Positions 32,903-39,232 of a DNA stretch of 39,232 nt are shown in pieces. Origin of the DNA: an uncultured Methanobrevibacter sp. (lineage in GTDB: Archaea > Methanobacteriota > Methanobacteria > Methanobacteriales > Methanobacteriaceae); contig NZ_CALDKF010000090.1 of NCBI RefSeq assembly GCF_937898925.1, forward strand, positions 1 through 39,232. Reading direction: 5' to 3'. The number at the start of each line of letters is the position of its first letter. The stretch's first letter is position 1. Made by a program: the position numbers and the translations under genes. The notes beneath the pieces were generated by a model that saw only the letters and a program-made list of their open reading frames with translations, was not told the DNA's origin and made no database searches.

Positions 32903-34003
32903 CTAGTCACTATAATCTGCATCCAATAATGCATCAAATTGATAGTTCGGATATTTATCTTGAATTTCTTTCAAGACTTTCTCTTTTACTTCAGCACGAT
33001 TTGCATCAAAATCAATGATTAAATCGAAAGTGATTAAATTTAAGTCATCATCCATATAGAATCCATGCATTTGCAATATTTCCGGATATTTTGCAATTAT
33101 TTCATTAAGACTTTCCTTGATTTCTCTAGTTTCTTCACTATCAGTATTTGATGCATAGATTCCAACTGTAAGAATTATTCCAAACTCTTCATAAACAGAA
33201 TATAGAATACTTCTGGTTAACTTATGAATCTCCTTTGCAGTCAAGTCATCCCTAAGCTCAACATGAACGGATCCCATCAATTGTGTTGGTCCGTAATTGT
33301 GCAAAGTCAAATCATAGACCCCTAATACTTCATCAAATTCACTTATTTTATCCTTAAGCTTATCAGTTATTTCGCTGTCAACACGAGTACCGATCATACT
33401 GCTTAATGCTTCAGATAACATTTCAATAGCTGCCTTTATAATGACAAATGCAATGATTGTACCTAAAATGCCCTCTAGACTAATGTTCCAGATTAAGCTG
33501 ATAATAGCTGCAACCACTGTAGACAATGAAAGTATTGCATCAAAGAGTGCATCACTTCCAGATGCAACCAATGATTGGGAATTTATTTCCTTTCCCTTTC
33601 CTTTAACATATCTTCCCAAAAGGAACTTTACAACTACAGCAACAGCAATTATAAAGATTGAAACAAAGGTATAATCTGCCAAGACCGGATTGAATATCTT
33701 AGGAACAGACTCTTCCAAAGCTGTTATTCCTGCAAGCAATACGATAATGGAAATGATTACAGAGGAAAAGTACTCTATTCTCCCATAACCATAAGGATGC
33801 TTTTTTTCCGGCGCTTTACCTGCTAATTTTGTTCCAATAATTGTAATTATTGATGATAAAGCATCAGTTAAATTGTTTACTGCATCCAATGTGATTGCAA
33901 TACTGTTTACCATGATTCCAATTGTTGCCTTAAATGCAACAAGGATTAAATTAACCAGTATTCCAATGACACTGGTTCTCACTATGATCTTATCTCTCTC
34001 CAT
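32903..34003 (-). CDS. Cation diffusion facilitator (CDF) family transporter
   Basis: The 366-residue protein exports divalent metal cations such as zinc, iron or manganese in exchange for protons. The transmembrane part (residues about 10-210) has NSIAITLDAVNNLTDALSSI with the HxxxD-type metal site replaced by D-x3-N/D residues of TM2, KKHPYGYGRIEYFSSVII, and SQSLVASGSDALFDAILS, where the TM5 site is S-x-x-D. Residues from 210 on are a cytosolic ferredoxin-like domain, SMIGTRVDSEITDKLK onward, followed by a further acidic extension. The open frame extends 46 codons upstream, but GGGGT lies six bases before the ATG at 34003 and MERDKIIVRTS fits the family start. It is divergent from a MarR regulator. 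Confidence 0.88.
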   Translation of the reverse strand: MERDKIIVRTSVIGILVNLILVAFKATIGIMVNSIAITLDAVNNLTDALSSIITIIGTKLAGKAPEKKHPYGYGRIEYFSSVIISIIVLLAGITALEESVPKIFNPVLADYTFVSIFIIAVAVVVKFLLGRYVKGKGKEINSQSLVASGSDALFDAILSLSTVVAAIISLIWNISLEGILGTIIAFVIIKAAIEMLSEALSSMIGTRVDSEITDKLKDKISEFDEVLGVYDLTLHNYGPTQLMGSVHVELRDDLTAKEIHKLTRSILYSVYEEFGIILTVGIYASNTDSEETREIKESLNEIIAKYPEILQMHGFYMDDDLNLITFDLIIDFDANRAEVKEKVLKEIQDKYPNYQFDALLDADYSD

Positions 34004-34420
34004 AAACATACCCCAATTAATAATAAAAAAATACTTAATTATAATTATATACATCAAAATAAATATAATTTGCCATTTAACTAACATGATTGATATTTTT
34101 ACTTTGAAGCTAAGGAAAGGGGTTTTAAGTAATGAATTCAAATACTAAACCCAGTTAATGATAGTTAAAAAAATTAAAAATTTATAGATAAATGAACAAA
34201 TCAAACCAAAAAATATAGAAATAATTAAAAAAAGCAATATAAAAAATTAACAAAAGAATAATTAATACTGAATAAATCATATTAAAAAAATAATAAAAAT
34301 GAATAAAATTATACATTAAAGTATAAAACTGATATTTAAATTAGACATTATTCAAATTTATCAATACATTTATATAATAAAAAGGAGTTATTATTAACAA
34401 GGTAAACATAAGGGGATACA
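34004..34420. other. Divergent intergenic region CDF / marR-type gene
   Basis: The 417-nt AT-rich region contains the promoters of both genes. Apart from the marR TATA box at 34369-34377 I see no clear palindrome, gene or RNA. Confidence 0.5.
34369..34377 (+). promoter_or_regulatory. TATA box of the MarR-type regulator
   Basis: TTTATATAA lies 43 nt before the start codon; transcription would begin near 34400, leaving a leader of about 20 nt that holds the AGGGGAT ribosome site. Confidence 0.5.
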
Positions 34421-34873
34421 ATGCGCAAAAATTCAGTATTTAATCAAGAAAACAGTTATCTAAACTCATGGTATAATATAACAAAAGGATTTGGAGAATT
34501 CTTTAAAGAAAGAAGTGCAGATTTGGAAATCAATCCTGCTGAAGCAATGTTCTTATCAAAAATCTATTACAATGATGGAATTAGCCAAAGGGAAATTGCA
34601 CATAGTTTAATTGTTTCCGAGGCAAACATCACAAAAACATTTAAGAAATTAGAAGGAAAGGAATTGGTTTATAAGACTGTTGATGAAGACAATAATGCTC
34701 GCCGTAACTTACATTTAACTGAAAAAGGAGAAAAAACCTTTGAAAGATGTATAGAAATATTTGGAGAATTCGATATAATCACTTTTGAAGACTATGATTC
34801 CGAAGAAAAAGAAAGAATGGAGGAACAATTAAAAGAAATCTCCGATAAAGCTTTGAATATTATTAAAAAATAA
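34421..34873 (+). CDS. MarR-family transcriptional regulator
   Basis: The 150-residue protein is a MarR winged-helix factor. Helices 1-2 (residues 14-45) start the dimer interface; the DNA-binding part is DGISQREIAHSLIVSEANITKTFKKLEGKELVYK (in two halves, about 51-85), followed by the wing VDEDNNARRNLHLTEKGEKT and a long C-terminal helix. It has no extra domain. MarR proteins commonly respond to phenolic compounds, oxidants or metals and often control the adjacent divergent gene, here a metal transporter of the CDF family; that link is inference. It is a single-gene unit. Confidence 0.9.
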   Translation: MRKNSVFNQENSYLNSWYNITKGFGEFFKERSADLEINPAEAMFLSKIYYNDGISQREIAHSLIVSEANITKTFKKLEGKELVYKTVDEDNNARRNLHLTEKGEKTFERCIEIFGEFDIITFEDYDSEEKERMEEQLKEISDKALNIIKK

Positions 34874-35099
34874 TTTATTCCATTAAACATCATACTTGAA
34901 TCATTTTATTTTTATTTTTATTTTTTTAATCTGTTTTTAAAAACTCCAAAATAAAAATAAGACTCTATTTTAATAAAAACTATTCTAAAAAAAGATATTC
35001 TATAAAAAAGAATAGCTATAAAAAACTATAAAAAGAAAAAAAGAAAAGATAATTGAAAAATAATTGAAAAATAATAAAATAAAAAATAATAAAATTTAC

Positions 35100-35675
35100 T
35101 TATGCCACTTCTACATCTTCAATTTTAGAAGGCATATCCGCTTTTTCTAATTTTTTACTATTTTCTTCATCTAAACTGATCAGTAAAGCATCTTCTTCTA
35201 ATGCACCAGGGTCTTTTTCGATACATTCTTTTACTTTAGCAGTAATTGCTCCACCATCTTCGTTGTCAATCATGTCAACAAGTTCTAATTGATTTTGGAA
35301 CCTTTCTACACCTTCCATTGGAATATTTTCTACGAAAGGAATAGCACCAGTAGCCCCAGTGATTTTCTTTTTCTCAGGATCGCAACCATTTTCATGCAAT
35401 GCTTTGAAACTTTGACCAGTAATGTGTCCTTGCACTTCCGCCCCACAAAGAATCAAGAATCTGATGTTTGGGTTTGAAATGATGTTTGCTACAACTTTTT
35501 CAATACCTAAGTTTTCAGTCTTGCAAGGTCCGGCAATTGCTGCTCCAGCAGCAGCTGGAATGTCTTCATTGTGAGAAGCCAAAGTGGTTACAGCAACAGG
35601 ACTTTCAGGATCTCCAACAATATAATCTCCACTTACTACAGGCCAATTATCAGCAGTAGGTTTTTTATCTACCAT
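35100..35675 (-). CDS. Soluble paralogue of tetrahydromethanopterin S-methyltransferase subunit A (MtrA2-like)
   Basis: The 191 residues match the cytoplasmic corrinoid-binding domain of MtrA: ADNWPVVSGDYIVGDPESPVAV (in part), NLGIEKVVANIISNPNIRF and CGAEVQGHITGQSF, in which His84 sits at the same number as the cobalt-ligating histidine described for MtrA. Full MtrA is about 240 residues with a C-terminal membrane helix; here the protein ends in a charged KIEDVEVA with no hydrophobic segment, so it would be soluble. Codon use is that of a strongly expressed gene, and AGAGGAGTGAT precedes the ATG. It is outside the mtrEDCBAFGH operon. It may carry methyl groups between soluble methyltransferases or serve when the membrane complex is not used; both are inference. 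Confidence 0.88.
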   Translation of the reverse strand: MVDKKPTADNWPVVSGDYIVGDPESPVAVTTLASHNEDIPAAAGAAIAGPCKTENLGIEKVVANIISNPNIRFLILCGAEVQGHITGQSFKALHENGCDPEKKKITGATGAIPFVENIPMEGVERFQNQLELVDMIDNEDGGAITAKVKECIEKDPGALEEDALLISLDEENSKKLEKADMPSKIEDVEVA

Positions 35676-36126
35676 AATATCACTCCTCTAAACTTTAATC
35701 TAAGCTATTTTTTTAATGTTTAAACTATCAAACTGTTAAACCCTAAGATATGAAAGTCAATAAACAATGGATTAAATTTCATACTAAATAAACTACAAAT
35801 AGATTTATTATTAAAGGAGTATTTAAATATTATCTCATTTATACTGTATAAAAAGTAAATTAGACTTTAAAAACTAATTTAAACTAATATAATTTATTAA
35901 AAAACAAAAATAAATCATTTATACAAGCCAATAGAAAAATAAAGTAAAAAATAAGGAATAAATCCTTTAATAAGAATTATAATAAGTTTTTAAAATAACA
36001 ATGATAATGGCTAAATGAAATAAAAATTATAAAAATTATAAAAATAGCAAATAAAATAGCTAAATGAAATTTAGTTCGGCAAATAAAAAATGAAAAAAGA
36101 AAGAGAAAGAGAAAATGCTTTATCAA
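35676..36126. other. Intergenic region MtrA-like / universal stress protein
   Basis: This 451-nt region carries the promoter of the MtrA-like gene, with TATA-like minus-strand motifs at about 35820-35829 and 35838-35845, implying a leader of roughly 120-140 nt. GTTTAA (35719-35724) and TTAAAC (35736-35741) form a short inverted repeat in that leader. No gene or tRNA is seen. Confidence 0.45.
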
Positions 36127-36549
36127 TTAATTATGAATTAATAAAACATCGTTTTCACATTCTTTAAGTACATTCTCAGCAACACTTCCAAGAACAAACT
36201 TATGAATGCCACTTACACCTGAAGATGCAATGATAATCAAATCACAATCCTCATCTTCAGCAACCTTATTGATTTGTTCAGATGGGAAACCTGATTTTAC
36301 CATGGTCCTGACATTAAAACTGTCATCAAAGCAAGCTGCCATGGCTTTTACATTATCTTCAGCTTCATTTACAGCTTCCTTATTTATTTTCCTAACATCT
36401 TTGGTCCTATGGAATGCTGTTTTTCTTATTTTAATAGCAACAGAGAGAATTATAATTTCCCCATCTTCTGCCAATACATGTTTAGCTCTTTCAACTTCAC
36501 GTAAAGAGTGTTCAGATCCATCAGTTGGTAATAAAATTCTTTTATACAT
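36127..36549 (-). CDS. Universal stress protein (UspA family)
   Basis: The 140-residue single-domain protein opens with MYKRILLPTDGSEHSLREVERA, the usual Usp start with the nucleotide-contacting Asp, has CDLIIIASSGVSGIHKFVLGSVAENVL split over residues about 105-131, which carries the G-x2-G...GS pattern of ATP-binding Usp proteins, and ends with a typical VLLIHN strand. Usp proteins bind ATP and accumulate under stress in archaea and bacteria; targets are unknown. GTGGAATT precedes the ATG. It lies alone between the MtrA-like gene and the que operon. Confidence 0.93.
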   Translation of the reverse strand: MYKRILLPTDGSEHSLREVERAKHVLAEDGEIIILSVAIKIRKTAFHRTKDVRKINKEAVNEAEDNVKAMAACFDDSFNVRTMVKSGFPSEQINKVAEDEDCDLIIIASSGVSGIHKFVLGSVAENVLKECENDVLLIHN

Positions 36550-36679
36550 AATTCCACACTTAATTTTAAAAATACTATTTCAATCTAAAAATATTTTTCG
36601 TAATAATATATTTGATTTAACTTATATAAGTATATTATCAATTCATTCGATTATATATTAACAAAGTTAATAAGAATGT

Positions 36680-37288
36680 TTATCTTTGACTTAAATATTT
36701 GTGAGTTTGAACAGATAATTTGATATTTTCTAAACGAGGAAAGTTTTCCCTAATCAAATCAGCCATTAAAGCATCCTTGCTGAATTCACCTTGAAGCCAT
36801 ATTGTCTTATCATAGCCATACTTGTTTTTTATTGAAATCACTTCATCTATATCTTCCTCACAAGTGATTACAAACTTAAAGAAAACATTTTCATACTTAT
36901 AATAATTTTCAAAGACCTTTTCCTTATCTTCCTTTGGACTGATTACATATTCTATTTCAGGAAGATATTCGAAAATTGAACCGTTTGTCTCAAGCTGAAT
37001 CTTAATGTCTTCAGGAAGCTCCTTAATCAAACGCTTTATCTCTTCCATCTGCAAAGTAGGCTCCCCACCGGTTATGACTAATAAGTTTATATTATTAAAC
37101 TCCATTTGGGTCAATAGAATCTCTGCCACATCATCAACAGACAGCATTTCATATGTTGAAATGTCAGTATCACACCACTGGCAGTTCAAATTGCAACCAT
37201 ATAACCTTAAAAAGGTTGCAGGAGTTCCTATGTAAGGCCCTTCACCTTGAAATGATGTGAATATTTCACTAACCTTAATTTCAATCAC
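36680..37288 (-). CDS. queE: 7-carboxy-7-deazaguanine synthase
   Basis: The 202-residue radical SAM enzyme turns 6-carboxytetrahydropterin into 7-carboxy-7-deazaguanine, the third step to preQ0. SEIFTSFQGEGPYIGTPATF (7-26) is the QueE signature; the cluster motif is Cys32-x3-Cys36-x2-Cys39 in YGCNLNCQWCDT, and VITGGEPTLQ near 70-79 follows. The start is a GTG with a poor SD, preceded by the queD stop 66 nt upstream, so translational coupling is not evident. In archaea preQ0 is the precursor of archaeosine at tRNA position 15. It is last in the queC-queD-queE order. Confidence 0.94.
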   Translation of the reverse strand: MIEIKVSEIFTSFQGEGPYIGTPATFLRLYGCNLNCQWCDTDISTYEMLSVDDVAEILLTQMEFNNINLLVITGGEPTLQMEEIKRLIKELPEDIKIQLETNGSIFEYLPEIEYVISPKEDKEKVFENYYKYENVFFKFVITCEEDIDEVISIKNKYGYDKTIWLQGEFSKDALMADLIRENFPRLENIKLSVQTHKYLSQR

Positions 37289-37354
37289 CTACTTTAAAAA
37301 ACTCTAAAATACTTTAAAGAATCCATTTCATCTTAATTAGCAATTTAATCTAAC

Positions 37355-37714
37355 CTATTCCATAGGTTCGTAAGTTACACCAGTCTCGGGAGTTTCATAA
37401 ACTCCAACACTTACCAAACATTCGATTTTAGGTTTCAATCCATCATAGAAGAACTTGCTCATTTCTTCCATTGTAGGGTCTTCTGAATCCATGAATTCAT
37501 TTAAGTTCAAATGGTCAACACCAATGAACTCATTGAAAATCGCTTCAATGTCATAGGTGTCCATAATCATGTTTCTGTAATCCAAATCCTTATATGGTGC
37601 CTTTAAAGTTAAGATGACCTTATACTGGTGTCCATGCCATTGAGTGCATTTTCCACCTTGGTTCTTTAACTTGTGACAACCGTAAATTCTATGTTCTGAT
37701 ACTAATGTTAACAT
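37355..37714 (-). CDS. queD: 6-carboxytetrahydropterin synthase (6-PTPS family)
   Basis: The 119-residue enzyme uses 7,8-dihydroneopterin triphosphate to form 6-carboxytetrahydropterin. It shows the zinc site as His14 in YGCHKL and His27-Gly-His29 in QWHGHQYKV, catalytic Cys23 in GGKCTQ, and the DHLNLNEF segment near 67-74 with the conserved Asp-His. The family start is slightly different (MLTLVSEHRIYGCHKL) but length is normal. Strong GGAGG stands before the ATG. It lies between queC and queE in one direction with gaps of about 70 nt on both sides. Confidence 0.92.
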   Translation of the reverse strand: MLTLVSEHRIYGCHKLKNQGGKCTQWHGHQYKVILTLKAPYKDLDYRNMIMDTYDIEAIFNEFIGVDHLNLNEFMDSEDPTMEEMSKFFYDGLKPKIECLVSVGVYETPETGVTYEPME

Positions 37715-37788
37715 AAATATAACCTCCGTAACTAATAAAAATTTCTAATCAGATTGATTTTATTTATTTTATTGATTTAATAATTCTA

Positions 37789-38424
37789 TTAATCCATCCC
37801 TAATTCCTTTTTAGCCTCTTCAATAGCTTTTATTCTTGATTTGCAACTGAAGCATTCCCCACAAGGAGTTCCATCATTGTTTACATAACAACTCCATGTC
37901 TTTTCTATTGGCACTCCCAATTTCAATGCAAGCTTTACAACATCTTTCTTGTCTGTATCAATAAATGGAGCGCAAACAGGAATGTATTCATAGTTATTGA
38001 CTTTATTTAACTCATTGATCTTCTCTAAAAACTCTGGGGTGGTGTCTGGATAATCACCGATATCTGCCTTGATTGCACCGTAATAGACTTCTTCCTTATT
38101 GTTGCTTATTGCAAATGCAGTTGCAAGTTCAAGCAATATTGTATTTCTGCTTGGAACAACAGTACTCTTTGGCTCTTCAACATTGTCATTATCAGAATCA
38201 GTCAAGCTGCTTGAAAGCAAATCCACAATATTCTGTATATCAAATACGAAATGAGGAACATCATTCATTTTACAGATTTCTGCTGCCCTTTCAATTTCAA
38301 TAGCTGCCTTTTGACCATAATTGAAACTGAGTGCAGTTACCTTATTCCCTTCATTCAATAATTTATACAATAAAGTGGAAGAGTCCAATCCTCCAGATAA
38401 TATTAAAACTACATCTTTTGACAT
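37789..38424 (-). CDS. queC: 7-cyano-7-deazaguanine (preQ0) synthase
   Basis: The 211-residue ATP-dependent enzyme converts 7-carboxy-7-deazaguanine and ammonia to preQ0. The PP-loop SGGLDSSTLL lies at residues 9-18, ALSFNYGQK at 32-40, and the zinc-binding cysteines are in WSCYVNNDGTPCGECFSCKSR (in two halves, about residues 177-197): four Cys in a Cx7Cx2Cx2C pattern. GGAG precedes the ATG. First gene of a queC-queD-queE operon on the minus strand. The last archaeosine steps (tRNA-guanine transglycosylase, ArcS or QueF-L) are not encoded in the window. Confidence 0.96.
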   Translation of the reverse strand: MSKDVVLILSGGLDSSTLLYKLLNEGNKVTALSFNYGQKAAIEIERAAEICKMNDVPHFVFDIQNIVDLLSSSLTDSDNDNVEEPKSTVVPSRNTILLELATAFAISNNKEEVYYGAIKADIGDYPDTTPEFLEKINELNKVNNYEYIPVCAPFIDTDKKDVVKLALKLGVPIEKTWSCYVNNDGTPCGECFSCKSRIKAIEEAKKELGMD

Positions 38425-38614
38425 TTAAATCTCCATAAATAAAATTAATAAATATATAATATTATATTTCTGTTTTACAATACATTTAAAATTAATTATT
38501 AAAATGGTAAGAATAATTAAATTATTAATTAAAAAATCGATTAAAAAAAAAAAGAATAAAAGATAATCAAATATAATTAAAAAAATTTATAATGGATATC
38601 ATCAAAAAAGATTT

Positions 38615-39232
38615 CTAAATTAAAGGATAAGGATGTTTAGAGTTTCCTGTTTTCTTTTTAGGTCCTCCAATCTTATCTAATCTTAATTTAATAAATTCTT
38701 CTCCTTTTTCACTTGCACCATAAATAGGAATTGAAGTGCCTACAGAGAATATGTCTTCCTCATCTGCAATATCCCTTAAGTGTTTACTGGCACATGCAGT
38801 CACTGCATCACTAACATCAAATATAAGTTCTGATTCTTCTCTTGAAAGTCCTGTAGTATGTACTGCAAAGAGATAAAGATTCACATCATCATATTCCTTT
38901 TCCAATTCTCTAAGGATTATTCCGTCTTCTGGAAATGCTATTGTAACTGCAATGTTCTTATATCCATTTTCAATAGCTAACTTGAACCCTTCGACTTGAT
39001 CAATAATTGCAGTTTCCTCGTCAACAATATGGTTAGGTGAGAACTCTTCAATAAGCTCTGGAATTGGGCTTGTTTCCACAAGACCTGAAACTCTTCCACC
39101 TACTCCTTGAGCCAATTCACTTTCAGTGATAAGCACAGTTCCACAGCCTTCACATACCATTACGGCACAATCGATTATATCCTCAGCAAGCAATGTGGAC
39201 AATATTTCAGAGATTCCGAAGGATAAGAAGTC
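38615..39232 (-). CDS. Methanogenesis marker protein 8 (DUF2099), 5' end cut by the window
   Basis: The frame runs open to the window edge, so only the C-terminal about 205 residues are visible. They include CEGCGTVLITESELAQGVGG (38-57 of the visible Met-started part, in pieces), IDQVEGFKLAIENGYKNIAVT, HTTGLSREESEL and SDAVTACASKHLRDIA. This pattern matches the DUF2099 methanogenesis marker 8 family, found in nearly all methanogens and of uncertain role; conserved cysteines suggest a metal or cluster. An internal TTG at 39202 could be taken as a start, but the ten upstream codons (DFLSFGISEI) read as true protein, so the gene extends outside. Confidence 0.85.
   Translation of the reverse strand, partial: DFLSFGISEILSTLLAEDIIDCAVMVCEGCGTVLITESELAQGVGGRVSGLVETSPIPELIEEFSPNHIVDEETAIIDQVEGFKLAIENGYKNIAVTIAFPEDGIILRELEKEYDDVNLYLFAVHTTGLSREESELIFDVSDAVTACASKHLRDIADEEDIFSVGTSIPIYGASEKGEEFIKLRLDKIGGPKKKTGNSKHPYPLI

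Overview
The window is chromosomal DNA of a methanogenic archaeon of the order Methanobacteriales, most likely a Methanobrevibacter. The evidence is a strongly AT-rich sequence with very A/T-rich intergenic DNA, archaeal information-processing genes (PelA, ribosomal protein S3Ae, an archaeal-type ATP-dependent DNA ligase), a paralogue of the methanogenesis methyltransferase subunit MtrA, a methanogenesis marker 8 protein, a complete archaeosine precursor operon (queC-queD-queE), and precursor genes for an amino-sugar cell wall (GlmM, GlmU, a MraY-like transferase) as expected of a pseudomurein-walled archaeon. Genes are preceded by GGTGAT/GGAGG-type ribosome binding sites and several by recognisable TATA boxes. 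I see no rRNA, tRNA, insertion sequence, prophage or CRISPR array.

Layout. 1-2.6 kb: a broken glycosyltransferase, an orphan dihydrolipoamide-dehydrogenase-like flavoprotein and a nitroreductase, the last two convergent around a hairpin terminator. 2.6-6.4 kb: MraY-like transferase and pelA (minus), divergent from prephenate dehydrogenase (plus). 6.4-9.0 kb: ClC chloride channel, a NifX-like protein and a flavin reductase-like protein. 9.1-12.9 kb: a minus-strand cluster of two dissimilar glutamate-cysteine ligase family proteins and a class II glutamine amidotransferase of the YafJ/EgtC type; this is the best candidate for an undescribed pathway. 12.9-13.7 kb: a long non-coding stretch with a TATA box and several nested perfect stems, a candidate structured RNA, then rps3ae. 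14.6-24.4 kb: mainly plus-strand housekeeping genes (DUF92, apgM, glmM, glmU, gamma-carbonic anhydrase-like, hisC, a radical SAM activase-like protein and an ASCH-TPR fusion), with a small rubredoxin gene on the other strand. 24.7-34.0 kb: minus-strand genes: two paralogous M14-like metallohydrolases (one cytosolic, one membrane-anchored), a second GlmM-like mutase, a membrane-anchored OB-fold protein, DNA ligase, thiC, an SDR oxidoreductase and a CDF cation transporter, the last divergent from a MarR regulator. 35-39.2 kb: a soluble MtrA paralogue, a universal stress protein, the queC-D-E operon and a marker 8 protein cut by the window edge.

How they fit together: GlmM and GlmU make UDP-GlcNAc, which feeds cell-wall precursors that the MraY-like enzyme would load onto a lipid carrier; apgM, hisC and tyrA serve central and amino acid metabolism; queC/D/E supply preQ0 for archaeosine in tRNA; rubredoxin, nitroreductase, flavin reductase and the flavoprotein disulfide reductase suggest anaerobic redox/oxidative stress handling, and the gamma-glutamyl-thiol-like cluster could belong to the same theme. 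Several inverted repeats lie in promoter regions (thiC, the SDR, the amidotransferase, the ligase pair) and are proposed as operators by inference only. No database search was possible; family assignments rest on motifs and remembered family features.
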